DNA of 40,791 bases from Candidatus Moranbacteria bacterium RIFCSPLOWO2_12_FULL_48_12 (GCA_001784735.1 MFSB01000008.1:1-40791), one strand, 5' to 3'. Positions 1 to 9,080 are shown, counted from the stretch's first letter. The notes: a model not told the origin generated them from the sequence alone. Program-made: numbers and translations.

Positions 1-40
1 GTCCTGGAAGCATGATATACTGGGGGAGAAAAGGATACAT

Positions 41-83
41 GATAAGTGATACCCGGCCGAATGTATCGTTCGATACGGGCGGT
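41..83. repeat. Palindromic intergenic element (GATAAG / CCCG...CGGG family)
   Basis: The word GATAAGTGATA is followed by a GC-rich palindrome whose core is GTATCG-TT-CGATAC at 63-76, flanked by CCCG and CGGG. A second copy with the same layout lies at 35421-35475, just before ftsX. It sits in the 5' leader of enolase and could fold in the mRNA. I see it as one member of a dispersed repeat family, with no proven function. Confidence 0.55.
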
Positions 84-96
84 CAGGATAAATACT

Positions 97-1395
97 ATGG
101 CAAAGATTGTTAGAGTGCATGGAAGGGAGATATTGGATTCGCGTGGCAACCCGACGGTGGAAGTGGAAGTGACGTTGGAAGATGGCACTATTGCTCGGGC
201 TGGTGTGCCTTCGGGCGCTTCGACGGGCGCATTTGAAGCAGTGGAACTCCGCGATAACGATCCGCATCGGTATAGTGGCTTGGGCGTAGAAAATGCGGTG
301 ACGCACGTGAACGGAGAGATTGCCGAGACAGTGCTGGGGATGGATGTTGAGGATCAGAAAAACATTGATAAGAAAATGATCATTCTCGATGGTACCGAAA
401 ATAAAGCCCGTCTCGGAGCCAATGCTATTTTGGGGATTTCTCTGGCAGTCTGTCGGGCAGCTGCCAAGTCCGCCGGCATTCCTCTCTACGAATATATAGG
501 AAAACTCTATGGAAAGAGAAAAAAAATCAATTTATCGGCCGACGTATTCCCTGTCCCGATGTTCAATATTCTGAATGGCGGGAAGCATAGCGACTCCGGC
601 CTGTCGGTGCAGGAATTCAAAATCATTCCTGCCGGTATCGCGGGATTCAAGGATCAGCTGCGGGCGGGGAGCGAGATTTTTCATGCTTTGAAAAAATTGT
701 TGGAACAAGAACAATTTTCCACCGGTGTCGGAGACGAAGGGGGATTCGCACCGCGTCTCGAGAGCCACAAACAGGCGCTGGAAATGATTATCAAGGCTAT
801 AGGAGAAGCCGGATATCGTCCGGGAGAGCAGGTATATGTCGGTCTTGATATCGCGGCCAATTCTTTTTATGATGCGGCGGAAGATCAGTATGTGCTCAAA
901 CCGGAGGGGGTTTCCCTTTCGCGCGAGAGTCTCATCAATGTCTATCGGGAATGGGTGCAAAAATATTTCGTCGTTTCCATCGAGGACGGACTGCACGAAG
1001 AGGACTGGCGGGGTTGGGCGCTCATGCAGGAAAAGCTCGGCAAGGAGGGAACCGCGTGGAAGAAACCGCTCTTGTTTATCGGGGATGATCTTTTGGTAAC
1101 GAATGTGAAGCGTTTGGAAAAAGCTATTGAGAGCAAGTCCTGCAATGCCGTACTCATCAAGGTCAACCAGATCGGTACTGTTACTGAAACTTTGGAGTGT
1201 ATGAAACTGGCAGAAAAAAAAGGTATGAACAGGATGGTATCGCACCGCTCCGGTGAAACGGTGGATGATTTCATCGCGGATCTGGCTGTCGGGACGCGCG
1301 CGGAATTCATCAAATCAGGATCGCTTTCGCGCGGCGAGCGGATCACCAAGTATAATCGGCTTTTGGAGATTTGGGAAAAAACCCGGGGGCGATAA
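97..1395 (+). CDS. eno: Enolase (phosphopyruvate hydratase)
   Basis: Enolase interconverts 2-phosphoglycerate and phosphoenolpyruvate in cytosolic lower glycolysis. The 432-aa product has the normal family length. It opens with the conserved N-terminal block containing GREILDSRGNPTVEVEV and carries G-D-E-G-G-F at residues 212-217 (catalytic Glu 214). The catalytic lysines are Lys355 (in LIKVNQIGT) and Lys406 (in IKSGSLSRGER), and the loop His is in SHRSGET (His383). The open frame extends upstream to position 46, but those 17 codons cross a palindromic repeat and do not resemble enolase. I therefore place the start at the ATG at 97, where homology begins. It is followed after 32 nt by a PfkB kinase gene and may be co-transcribed with it. 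Confidence 0.98.
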   Translation: MAKIVRVHGREILDSRGNPTVEVEVTLEDGTIARAGVPSGASTGAFEAVELRDNDPHRYSGLGVENAVTHVNGEIAETVLGMDVEDQKNIDKKMIILDGTENKARLGANAILGISLAVCRAAAKSAGIPLYEYIGKLYGKRKKINLSADVFPVPMFNILNGGKHSDSGLSVQEFKIIPAGIAGFKDQLRAGSEIFHALKKLLEQEQFSTGVGDEGGFAPRLESHKQALEMIIKAIGEAGYRPGEQVYVGLDIAANSFYDAAEDQYVLKPEGVSLSRESLINVYREWVQKYFVVSIEDGLHEEDWRGWALMQEKLGKEGTAWKKPLLFIGDDLLVTNVKRLEKAIESKSCNAVLIKVNQIGTVTETLECMKLAEKKGMNRMVSHRSGETVDDFIADLAVGTRAEFIKSGSLSRGERITKYNRLLEIWEKTRGR

Positions 1396-1427
1396 AATAA
1401 TTTCTCGACAATAGACAAAAATCCAAT

Positions 1428-2456
1428 ATGTTTTTTAATCGAAAAACTTACAAAGTCATTTGCGTCGGATCGACGTCTAAAGATATTTTCTTTCCGACGG
1501 ACGAAGGGATGATCATCCAGACACCCGGAGACCTCGTTTCCAAGGAGAAAATCGCTTTCGAATTGGGAGGAAAATACCGGGTAGCGGACCGCTTTGAGGC
1601 GGTGGGCGGAGTAGCGGCCAACGTGTCGCATGGGCTGACACGGCTGAGCCACAGAGCGGTCTGCTATAGCAAGATAGGCAAAGACGAGACGGGTAAGTGG
1701 ATCCTTCATGAATTCAAAGGTGAGGGCGTACCGACGGAATTTTTATTTGCGGATACGGCGGTGAAGACGGACCTCTCGGCGATTATCGTGCTGACGCAGA
1801 GCGGCGAGCGGACGATTTTTCATAATCGCGATGCCAATGAAAAGCTCCAGATCATTGATGAGAAATTCGCCGGAACGGAATGGGTTTTTATGAGCGCATT
1901 GAATGGCGCTTGGCAGGAAAATCTGAAAAAAGTCCTCGCGCTCAAGGAAAAATACGGTTTTTCTCTCGCTTTCAATCCTGGGCAGCATAATATCAAAGAG
2001 GATGCCGGACTGTTGCTTCAGGTGATAGCCAAAACAGATATACTCCTTCTCAATAAGGATGAAGCTATCGAGCTCACGATGCAGGGGCAGAAAGATTTGC
2101 CGAAAGAACGTTTGGATGATGAAATGTATCTCCTTCAAGCACTCGCGCGGACCGGAGCGAAAATTATCGGTATGACGGATGGCAAACGCGGCGCCTGGAG
2201 CTTCGATGGCAGGGAATATTGGTATTGTCCGATCCATACGAAGAATGGCGTGGTGGACAGTACAGGATGCGGGGATGCCTTCGGATCAGGATTTTTTTCG
2301 GCACTTTTGGAAGGTGCTTCTATTGAGCAGGCGCTCAAGTATGGTATGGCCAACAGCGGGAGCGTGGTAGGAGCGTATGGCGCGATTCAGGGGCTTCTTG
2401 CGGCTGGCGAAATGAAAAATATCGTAGAAAAGATTATTCCGGAGCGTTTGAATTAG
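1428..2456 (+). CDS. PfkB/ribokinase-family carbohydrate or nucleoside kinase
   Basis: This 342-aa protein belongs to the ribokinase (PfkB) fold family, ATP-dependent kinases of sugars, sugar phosphates or nucleosides. The second PfkB signature is clear at residues 277-283: D-S-T-G-C-G-D followed by AFGSGF. Its last Asp is the expected catalytic base and the small residues form the anion hole. The N-terminal half has the substrate lid and a GGVAANVSHGLTRL segment typical of signature 1 (GG.xxN). The Cys in place of the usual Ala (GAGD to GCGD) is a minor variation. The substrate cannot be read from sequence; adenosine, ribose or fructose phosphate are all possible. It lies between eno and the FtsA-like gene on the same strand, with short gaps, and ends with TAG. 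Confidence 0.88.
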   Translation: MFFNRKTYKVICVGSTSKDIFFPTDEGMIIQTPGDLVSKEKIAFELGGKYRVADRFEAVGGVAANVSHGLTRLSHRAVCYSKIGKDETGKWILHEFKGEGVPTEFLFADTAVKTDLSAIIVLTQSGERTIFHNRDANEKLQIIDEKFAGTEWVFMSALNGAWQENLKKVLALKEKYGFSLAFNPGQHNIKEDAGLLLQVIAKTDILLLNKDEAIELTMQGQKDLPKERLDDEMYLLQALARTGAKIIGMTDGKRGAWSFDGREYWYCPIHTKNGVVDSTGCGDAFGSGFFSALLEGASIEQALKYGMANSGSVVGAYGAIQGLLAAGEMKNIVEKIIPERLN

Positions 2457-2500
2457 GGCGCGCGAAGAGATGACTTTCAACACATAACCAAGAAATAGAT

Positions 2501-3769
2501 ATGGGATTTTTTTCCAAATTACCATGGAAGCGTGAGCCGAACCTCATTTTGGCTCTTGATATAGGTACTGAGGTGGTCAAAGCCCTTATTTTTCGTGTGG
2601 ATGAGGATCAGAAGCACGGGGTGGTCATCGGCGCGGGCCGCGTGGCGCAGAAAATCGGCAATATGCAGAGCGGAGCGGTATCCGATATCGGCGGCGTCAT
2701 CAAATCTTCGCGTGAGGCGATTCTTCTGGCTAAAGAAAAGGCCGGAGTGAAACGAGTGGAAAAAAGCATCATCGGGATCGCCGGTGAATTGGTCAAAGGA
2801 ACGACAACGACAGTCCATTACGAGCGGGTCAATCCGGAAATGCATATCGGCATTCCGGAACTCAAGATGATTATCCAGAAAGTCCAGGAAAAAGCCTACC
2901 AGCGCATCAAGCGCCAGCTCTCCTGGGAAACGGGGCAGGATGATATCGACGTCAAGCTCATCAATGCCACCATCGTCGATGTGCGCATCGACGGGTATCA
3001 TATTTTGAACCCGGTGAATTTTCAGGGACGCGATGTGTCGATGAGCGTGTTCAACGCCTATGCGCCGATGATCCACTTAGGGGCTCTGCAGACGATCGCG
3101 GATGAGCTTGATCTTGATTTGCTTTCTATCGCCGCAGAGCCGTATGCTGTCGCGCGTTCCATCGAAGTGGAAGATATGCTCGATTTCAGCGCCATTTTTA
3201 TCGATGTGGGCGGCGGCACGACGGATATCGCCGTAGTGCGCAACGGCGGCCTCGAGGGGACGAAGATGTTCGCGCTCGGCGGCCGAGCCTTTACCAAGCG
3301 TCTGGCGCAGGAATTCCATCTGACATTCGATGTCGCCGAACAAATGAAGATCGATTATGCCAATGGCCGCCTCAAGGGCGAAGACAGCGCGCGTCTGGCC
3401 GCACTCTATGCCGATGACTGCCGTGTCTGGCTCGGAGGAGTGGAACTTTCCCTCTTGGAGTTTGCAGAAACCGATCTTTTGCCGTCGCGCATCTTTCTGT
3501 GCGGGGGAGGCTCGGCCTTGCCGGGCATCAAGCAGGCGCTTCTCTCTCCGGAATGGGCCCAAAGTCTGCCATTTTCCAAACAGCCGCAGGTCGGATTTCT
3601 CCAGCCGCGCGATATTATCCGTATCACCGATACGACCGGCGAACTGAACAATCCGCAGGATATCACGCCGATCGGACTTGCCAACTTAGCGCTTCTCGAC
3701 CATATTGAAGAGGAAAAGATGCTTTCGAGCATCCTGCGCCGGAGTATGGAATCTATTGAAAAGAACTAA
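2501..3769 (+). CDS. ftsA: FtsA-like actin-fold ATPase (cell division)
   Basis: This is a 422-aa actin/Hsp70-superfamily protein. The phosphate-1 loop is near the N-terminus (LALDIGTEVVKAL) and the phosphate-2 loop is D235-V-G-G-G-T-T-D. An adenosine-loop-like L-C-G-G-G-S-A-L-P-G lies near residues 330-340. Between the two phosphate loops sits an SHS2-type 1C segment (about residues 85-200), which is typical of FtsA and also of the pilus protein PilM. FtsA tethers the FtsZ ring to the membrane. A short C-terminal helix (MLSSILRRSMESIEKN) could be the membrane-targeting tail, but it is less amphipathic than in classical FtsA. FtsZ is not in the window. The assignment to FtsA rather than PilM is tentative; the actin-fold call is firm. 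Confidence 0.82.
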   Translation: MGFFSKLPWKREPNLILALDIGTEVVKALIFRVDEDQKHGVVIGAGRVAQKIGNMQSGAVSDIGGVIKSSREAILLAKEKAGVKRVEKSIIGIAGELVKGTTTTVHYERVNPEMHIGIPELKMIIQKVQEKAYQRIKRQLSWETGQDDIDVKLINATIVDVRIDGYHILNPVNFQGRDVSMSVFNAYAPMIHLGALQTIADELDLDLLSIAAEPYAVARSIEVEDMLDFSAIFIDVGGGTTDIAVVRNGGLEGTKMFALGGRAFTKRLAQEFHLTFDVAEQMKIDYANGRLKGEDSARLAALYADDCRVWLGGVELSLLEFAETDLLPSRIFLCGGGSALPGIKQALLSPEWAQSLPFSKQPQVGFLQPRDIIRITDTTGELNNPQDITPIGLANLALLDHIEEEKMLSSILRRSMESIEKN

Positions 3770-3870
3770 CAATTAAACGAACAACTGACGACTAACGACA
3801 AAAAAGAAAAAATACATGATGATTCTTTGTTGTAAGTCGTAAGTTGTAAGTTGTAAGTTACATCAGATAT
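3770..3870. repeat. Degenerate short tandem repeats
   Basis: This intergenic stretch ends in about four imperfect copies of GTTGTAAGT between roughly 3828 and 3858. A partly complementary run (CTGACGACTAACGAC) lies near 3785. Similar low-complexity repeats recur at 10762-10785, 13960-13985, 17535-17560 and inside the grpE coding region. They look like slippage-prone filler, possibly mobile. Confidence 0.6.
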
Positions 3871-5781
3871 ATGCCGCAAACATTCTATATCGAATCCGAC
3901 GAAGAAATCATTTCTGTCATCGGACGGTTGCGCAAATCTTCTGCGGAAGAGAATGTATTTGTTTTTCCCAAGCGGGCTCTGGTGCTCCAGAGCATCATCA
4001 ACCTCCGTCTTTTTCAGCGCGAGGCGGAGAAGCTAGGAAAGAAAATCATTATTGTCAGCCAAGATGAAGTAGGAAAGATGCTCGCCGAGAAAGCAGGGAT
4101 CGAGACGGAAAGCTATTCGGAAGATTTTTCCAAAAAAACGCCGCACTTGGAACTGACTGCTCAGGAAGAGAACGCTCCAGTACAGTCGATCGCAAAACCA
4201 GTGGCGCCAGGAACGCTCCGCTCCGATGCTATCGGAAGCAGCAATTTTTATGCGACGGAAGCCGCACCGCAGATTTCTCGTGAGTCTCTGCGCGCCGCAG
4301 AACTATCAGTTTCTTCGCTCCGTGTTCGCAACGCAACGCCCCCGAAACTTATCAGTTTGAATTCCAAGCGTTTTGAAGGAGTAGGCATAGCGCCTCAGGC
4401 GATACGCACTCCTGTCCAAGCGCCCGCACCAGCAATCGTACCTGTGCCGTCTTTGCCATCCGCGCGGTCATTTACCGTGGAGTCAAAGAGCACATCGCAG
4501 GGGCAGCGCGACGAACGTTTGAAAAATTTCTATGGCAATGTTCGAAAAGCGGCGGTTGTCGCTGTTCTGAAACAGGATCCGGGACAGAGAGGAGCTGTGC
4601 CGATTACTGGCAAAAAAGCGCACAAAATTTTCTTTCTTCTGGGCGGCATATCGCTTCTGTCTCTTGTCGGTGTAACGCTTTTCCTCTTTCTTCCGAAAGC
4701 GGAAATTCAAGTGACGCCGTATGCGATCACGCAAACGATGGAAGCGGAGATGGATGGCCGATCTGATATTTCCGCCTCAGGCGACGGGACTCTCTCTGTG
4801 CGTATGCTCGAGAAGGAAAAAGAAGTGACTCTCACTTTTGCGACGACTGGCAAATCGGGAGGAACGAATCAGAAAGCGCGCGGGACAGTGGTTATTGAGA
4901 ATAATTACAGCACTGATGCGCAGCCTCTGGTTGCGACGACGCGCCTGGAAACCGCGGATGGCAAGCTCTTTCGCCTAGTGAGCGGCGTAGTGGTTCCGGG
5001 GATGACGAATACAGGCGGCAAAAAAGAGCCGGGAGCGATCGAGGCCAGTGTGATGGCTGACCAGGCCGGTCCGGAATATAACATTGATGCGACGACATTC
5101 ACTATTCCAGGCTTCAAAGGCGGGCCGAAGTACGCTGCTTTTTCTGCCCGATCGGCCAAAGCGATGATAGGCGGCGGAAGCGGCGGCCTATCGGATGTGG
5201 CCGTGGTGGCCAAAGTGGATCTCGAGACAGCCGAGCGCGAAGCGAAAGAAAAAGCCAAAGAGGATTTCTTGGGCGAGATGCGCAGCGATCTGTTGCCGGA
5301 TGAGAAGGTGCTCGACGAAGAGGTAGAGGTGGCGCTCCTGGCACCGGCCACTCTGCCCTCGGTTGGCACAGTAGCCAACACTTTTGATTATAAAGCCACT
5401 TTCAAGGTGCGGGTATTCATTTTTTCAGAAAAAGCTGTCAAGGAGAGGGTTGAGGCGATGAGCGAGAAAAATCTAGAGGGGATGAAATTCAAACCGGTAT
5501 CTTCGGATATCACCTATAGCGATTCCGTACCGAATTTTTCCGATGGCACGCTCCGCCTCAAAGCGCATGCGCTCCTCGCGATGGAGTCGGATATCGACCG
5601 TGACAAATTGCGGGGAGCGCTCTTGGGAAAAAGCGAGGATGGTATCAAGCAGGTGCTGGAGAGTTTTCCGGAAGTAAAAAAGATAAAAGTGGTTTTCCAT
5701 CCGCAGCTATTCATGAAAAGCATCCCCAGTTCCAGTGATCGCGTTTTCGTTCTTCTTGAGCCGGGTGAGAAGATGGAGTAG
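3871..5781 (+). CDS. Large single-pass membrane protein with baseplate-J-like exterior region
   Basis: This 636-aa protein has three visible parts. Residues 1-85 form a soluble alpha/beta N-terminal region (LRLFQREAEKLGKKIIIVS), followed by a Pro/Ala-rich, low-complexity linker to about residue 245. One strong transmembrane segment lies near residues 252-275 (HKIFFLLGGISLLSLVG onward). A long C-terminal part should lie outside the cytoplasm. It contains beta-rich sequence of the style KARGTVVIENNYST, an ADQAGPEYNI block, a GGGSGG hinge and a charged helix. The exterior region resembles baseplate-J-like beta domains found in many CPR surface proteins, by memory of the pattern only. The function is unknown. 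It follows the FtsA-like gene on the same strand, which may hint at an envelope role. Confidence 0.75.
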   Translation: MPQTFYIESDEEIISVIGRLRKSSAEENVFVFPKRALVLQSIINLRLFQREAEKLGKKIIIVSQDEVGKMLAEKAGIETESYSEDFSKKTPHLELTAQEENAPVQSIAKPVAPGTLRSDAIGSSNFYATEAAPQISRESLRAAELSVSSLRVRNATPPKLISLNSKRFEGVGIAPQAIRTPVQAPAPAIVPVPSLPSARSFTVESKSTSQGQRDERLKNFYGNVRKAAVVAVLKQDPGQRGAVPITGKKAHKIFFLLGGISLLSLVGVTLFLFLPKAEIQVTPYAITQTMEAEMDGRSDISASGDGTLSVRMLEKEKEVTLTFATTGKSGGTNQKARGTVVIENNYSTDAQPLVATTRLETADGKLFRLVSGVVVPGMTNTGGKKEPGAIEASVMADQAGPEYNIDATTFTIPGFKGGPKYAAFSARSAKAMIGGGSGGLSDVAVVAKVDLETAEREAKEKAKEDFLGEMRSDLLPDEKVLDEEVEVALLAPATLPSVGTVANTFDYKATFKVRVFIFSEKAVKERVEAMSEKNLEGMKFKPVSSDITYSDSVPNFSDGTLRLKAHALLAMESDIDRDKLRGALLGKSEDGIKQVLESFPEVKKIKVVFHPQLFMKSIPSSSDRVFVLLEPGEKME

Positions 5782-5843
5782 GTTTCTTGCTTTCGTCATT
5801 TATTTTTGTTACAGTATCTTTTAATAATCGTCAATAAAGGAGT

Positions 5844-6245
5844 ATGCGTGATGACACAACCGAAAGAGAAAGAGAGGCAGAAGAGCGGAGAAAAAAAGAA
5901 AAACGTACGAAACAGGCGCATGAAATTGAAGCTAGCATCAACATTCTAAAAAATGAGAGAACCGACAAAAATAATAAAAAGAGAGGCCTAGAAGATGTTA
6001 TTCGTCGTTTGAAAGATGATCTGCATCTCAATAAAAAAGAGCTAGAAGAAAAAAAACAGCGGATGAATCAACTTGTCAGCCAGCAAGGTGTCTTGACAGA
6101 AGAAATTCATCGGATTCAGACAGCACATGACCGCCTCACAGCGGAACTTAATAAGAAAGAAAAAGAGCTTCGTTCAGAAGAGGGGGAGTTAACAGAAGTG
6201 GAAGGGGATTTATCACGCACAGAAAGAGAGAGGAGAGATTTGTAA
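5844..6245 (+). CDS. Small coiled-coil protein, function unknown
   Basis: This 133-aa, highly charged protein is almost entirely predicted coiled coil. It has long runs of Glu, Lys and Arg with Leu/Ile at heptad spacing (for example KKELEEKKQRMNQLVSQQG). It lacks Cys and Trp and has no signal peptide or membrane segment. An AGGAG sequence lies only one base before the ATG, so the start may be poorly placed, but no better in-frame start is seen. The gap to alaS is 10 nt, so the two may share a transcript. I do not recognise the family. Confidence 0.65.
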   Translation: MRDDTTEREREAEERRKKEKRTKQAHEIEASINILKNERTDKNNKKRGLEDVIRRLKDDLHLNKKELEEKKQRMNQLVSQQGVLTEEIHRIQTAHDRLTAELNKKEKELRSEEGELTEVEGDLSRTERERRDL

Positions 6246-6255
6246 TTACTCTGGA

Positions 6256-8142
6256 ATGACACAAGGTATGCGAGCAGGCGACATACGTAAGGCTTATCTG
6301 AATTTTTTTGCTGAAAGGGGACACAAAATTGTCCCTTCAGCTTTGCTTGTTCCGGAAAATGATCCAACGACGCTTTTTACCGGATCGGGCATGCAGCCGA
6401 TCGTTCCCTATCTCTTGGGCGAACCGCATCCGCTCGGCACCCGCATCATGGATTCGCAGAAATGTTTCCGGGCGGGAGATATCGAAGAAGTCGGCGACAA
6501 TCGCCACACGACATTTTTCGAGATGCTCGGGAACTGGTCTTTCGGGGACTATTTCAAGCAGGAGCAGATCACTTGGATGTGGGAATTTCTGACCGAGAAG
6601 ATGGGACTCGATCCACAGCACCTCTTTTTCACCTGTTTTCGCGGCAATGCGGAATTAGGCATACCCAAAGACACTGAGTCGGCTTTGCTGTGGCAGAAAC
6701 TTTTCGCAGCCAAGGGTATCGATGCGAAAATCGGAGAGAATCCCGAAACAGACGGGATCCGCGAGGGCGAGAAAATATTTTATTATTCCGAAAAGAAAAA
6801 CTGGTGGAGCCGTTCTGGGATGCCGGGCAATATGCCTCTCGGCGAGCCGGGCGGGCCGGATACGGAGATGTTCTGGGACTTCGGCGCGGAGCATGATTTC
6901 CACAGAGAGTCGCAGTGGAAAGATGCGCCGTGCCATGTGAACTGCGATTGCGGTCGGTTTATGGAAATCGGCAACAATGTCTTTATGGAGTACCGGAAAA
7001 CAGCCGTCGGCTTCGAGAAGCTCAAGCAGAAAAACGTGGACTACGGCGGAGGGCTGGAACGCCTGATAGCGGCCAAGAAGAACGATCCGGATATGTTCCT
7101 TGGCGATATATTCGATACATTGCGCGAAACATTGAAAAAGCTTTCCGGAAAAAAATACGGGGAGGATTCGAAACAGACTTTCGCTTTTCGGGTGATAATG
7201 GATCATATGCGCGCCGCGACGTTCCTGATCGCGGACGGCGTCCTGCCATCCAATACCGATCAAGGCTATGTCTTGCGGCGGCTCTTGCGGCGAGCCGTGC
7301 GCTTCGCGGACATGCTCGGTATGGTGCCGGGATCGCTTTCTCTCTGTGTAGCAGCTGTAGTTTCGGAGTATCAGGAAGCCTATCCATACCTGATTGAAAA
7401 GAAAGGCTTTATTGTCTCCGTTATCGGAAATGAAGAAGCTAAATTTCGCGAGACTTTGGCGCGCGGGATGAAGGAACTTGAGAAGCGCTTGAGCGAAGCG
7501 GCGCTCAACGGCAAGGACGCTTTTGAATTGTTTTCGACGTACGGGTTTCCGCTGGAAATGACTGAGGAGATCGCCAAAGAAAAAGGCGTAACGATCGAGC
7601 GCGAAGAATTTCAGAGGGAATTTACGAAACATCAGGAGCTTTCCCGGACGGCGAGCGCGGGGAAATTCAAAGGAGGACTGGCGGATCATAGCGCCAAAGT
7701 TATCGCTTTTCATACTGCGACGCATCTGATGCTTGCCGGACTGCGGAAATATCTGGGACAGGATGTCCATCAGGCCGGATCCAATATCACCGAAGAACGA
7801 ACTCGGTTTGACTTCACGCATCCGGAGAAAGTGAGCCGTGAAGTACTCGACAAGGTAGAGATCTACGTGAATGAGGCTATCGAAAAGAAATGCGCCATGA
7901 TTACGGAGGTGATGGAAAAAAATAAGGCCAAAGAGGCTGGCGTCGAGGGCAGTTTCTGGGAGAAGTACCCGGACAAGGTCACGGTATATAAAGTGAAGGC
8001 GGATGATGGCACCGTTTATTCTCAGGAATTGTGTGGCGGCCCGCACGTTGCTAACACAGAAGATATAAAAGGAAGATTCAAGATTATTAAAGAAGAAGCC
8101 TCGTCCGCCGGTGTCCGCCGTATCAAAGCAATTTTAGAATAA
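6256..8142 (+). CDS. alaS: Alanyl-tRNA synthetase, minimal form lacking the C-terminal (C-Ala) domain
   Basis: The enzyme charges tRNA-Ala with alanine. At 628 aa it is far shorter than the usual 850-880 aa. The class II catalytic domain is complete: GSGMQPIVPYLLGE, then the motif-2 region with FFEMLGNWSFGDYFK, and a GGGLERL-type motif 3. The tRNA-recognition helices follow. The editing module is present, with H486-T-A-T-H490 and C593-G-G-P-H597 supplying the four metal ligands. HxxxH comes about 78 residues earlier than in the E. coli enzyme, so the small beta-barrel that normally precedes it appears to be missing. The protein ends about 30 residues after the C..H pair, so the oligomerising C-Ala domain is absent. 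The start could be the ATG at 6256 or the one at 6268, which has a closer AAGG. Confidence 0.96.
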   Translation: MTQGMRAGDIRKAYLNFFAERGHKIVPSALLVPENDPTTLFTGSGMQPIVPYLLGEPHPLGTRIMDSQKCFRAGDIEEVGDNRHTTFFEMLGNWSFGDYFKQEQITWMWEFLTEKMGLDPQHLFFTCFRGNAELGIPKDTESALLWQKLFAAKGIDAKIGENPETDGIREGEKIFYYSEKKNWWSRSGMPGNMPLGEPGGPDTEMFWDFGAEHDFHRESQWKDAPCHVNCDCGRFMEIGNNVFMEYRKTAVGFEKLKQKNVDYGGGLERLIAAKKNDPDMFLGDIFDTLRETLKKLSGKKYGEDSKQTFAFRVIMDHMRAATFLIADGVLPSNTDQGYVLRRLLRRAVRFADMLGMVPGSLSLCVAAVVSEYQEAYPYLIEKKGFIVSVIGNEEAKFRETLARGMKELEKRLSEAALNGKDAFELFSTYGFPLEMTEEIAKEKGVTIEREEFQREFTKHQELSRTASAGKFKGGLADHSAKVIAFHTATHLMLAGLRKYLGQDVHQAGSNITEERTRFDFTHPEKVSREVLDKVEIYVNEAIEKKCAMITEVMEKNKAKEAGVEGSFWEKYPDKVTVYKVKADDGTVYSQELCGGPHVANTEDIKGRFKIIKEEASSAGVRRIKAILE

Positions 8143-8283
8143 TGTCAAAATCAAAATTTCAAATGTTAAATTCCTGCCTGTCGGCAGACAGGAAACTCAA
8201 AGCTCCAATGATTGAAAGATATTTTTAAACATTCAGATTTTAGTCATTGATTTGGTATTTGTCATTTGAGTTTTAACATTTAC
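8143..8283. repeat. Imperfect long inverted repeat (AATGTCAAA family) with nested palindrome
   Basis: The left half carries AATGTCAAAATCAAAATTTC and the right half ends in TTGAGTTTTAACATT, making an imperfect inverted repeat of about 140 nt. A nested palindrome with arms TTCCTG and CAGGAA (inner CTG.CGG.CAG) sits at 8171-8194. A second element of the same family lies at 31115-31228, with a different nested palindrome. It resembles a MITE or a decaying palindromic spacer. Confidence 0.55.
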
Positions 8284-8293
8284 AGCGTGGTGG

Positions 8294-8322
8294 TTGACAC
8301 CTGCTGAACAATGATATAAAAT
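8294..8322 (+). promoter_or_regulatory. Sigma-70 type promoter for rplU
   Basis: The -35 box TTGACA (8294-8299) and the -10 box TAAAAT (8317-8322) are 17 nt apart. The rplU start follows about 33 nt downstream of the -10. The -35 hexamer is a perfect consensus. Confidence 0.75.
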
Positions 8323-8355
8323 AAGTAGGTTAAATAAGTCGATATTTCTATGGAT

Positions 8356-8667
8356 ATGCTCGCGATTATCAGAACTGGCGGAAAGCAGTACAAGGTTTCC
8401 GAGGGGCAAAAAGTGAAGATTGAGAAGCTCGATCAGGCAGTCGGCGACACCGTGCAGTTCGAGACGCTCTTTGTCGGCGATGAGAAGGCTGTCCATATCG
8501 GTGCGCCGGTTTTGGAGAAGGCAGTCGTGGAAGGCAAGGTGCTCGCGCAGGAACGCCATGACAAAGTCAAAGGCATCAAGCACAAGGCCAAGAAGCGCTA
8601 CCTCGTCCGCTATGGCCATCGCCAAGCGTACACGGAAGTGGAGATTACTAAAATCTCAGTAAAATAA
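8356..8667 (+). CDS. rplU: 50S ribosomal protein L21
   Basis: L21 is a 23S rRNA-binding protein of the large subunit. The 103-aa product starts at the ATG at 8356 (MLAIIRTGGKQYKV), matching the family opening. An in-frame ATG two codons upstream is also possible. The conserved C-terminal block includes KVKGIKHKAKKRYLVRYGHRQ, with the basic rRNA-binding loop and the terminal EVEITKI strand. The usual partner rpmA (L27) does not follow. Instead a terminator comes directly after the gene, so L21 is monocistronic here, behind its own TTGACA promoter. Confidence 0.97.
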   Translation: MLAIIRTGGKQYKVSEGQKVKIEKLDQAVGDTVQFETLFVGDEKAVHIGAPVLEKAVVEGKVLAQERHDKVKGIKHKAKKRYLVRYGHRQAYTEVEITKISVK

Positions 8668-8684
8668 TTCCAGCAAAAAATAAG

Positions 8685-8708
8685 TCCCGCCTCAAGCGGG
8701 ATTTTTTT
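8685..8708 (+). terminator. Rho-independent terminator of rplU
   Basis: A perfect 6-bp stem (TCCCGC / GCGGGA) with loop CTCAA is followed by seven T residues. It starts 18 nt after the rplU stop codon. Confidence 0.9.
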
Positions 8709-8739
8709 ATCTGTTTATTTCCAAACAAATGAATTATTC

Positions 8740-8763
8740 ACTTATCGACGGCCGTCGATAAGT
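8740..8763. repeat. Perfect 24-nt palindrome with CGACGG/CCGTCG core
   Basis: The left arm ACTTATCGACGG is followed directly by its exact reverse complement CCGTCGATAAGT. The same 12-nt core is nested in a palindrome inside pgeF at 30161-30172. It could be a protein-binding site or a small mobile palindrome. Confidence 0.8.
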
Positions 8764-8880
8764 AAATAAGAGTTAATTAACGTTTCGGGAGGCTGAAAAC
8801 TTCATCTCGTGGTACATACAAGCCAAGAAAGGAGCTTTTATTGCAACGTCGTTTAGTTTAATCTCAATTAGGGTCTAATT

Positions 8881-8945
8881 CCCCGCCGCTTGCGGCGAGT
8901 ATCAAAGACAAATTTGTCAAAGATACCTCGCGGCTTGCCGCGAGG
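8881..8945. repeat. Cluster of three hairpins (CTTG-loop family)
   Basis: Three consecutive inverted repeats are present: CGCCGC-TT-GCGGCG at 8884-8897, GTATC...GATAC at 8899-8926 enclosing the palindrome GACAAATTTGTC, and CCTCGCGG-CTTG-CCGCGAGG at 8926-8945. The CTTG loop and GC-rich arms match hairpins in the insert at 25039-25196. Confidence 0.8.
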
Positions 8946-9080
8946 AGTATTCATTGCATAAAACAGCACTTCTCTGGCTTCATAGAAAGAAAATTAAAAA
9001 AATCTAGCCTCCCATAAATACCATTAAACCGTAAATAACACCATCATTGATACTTCTTCCAGTTCAAACTGATGTATTCT

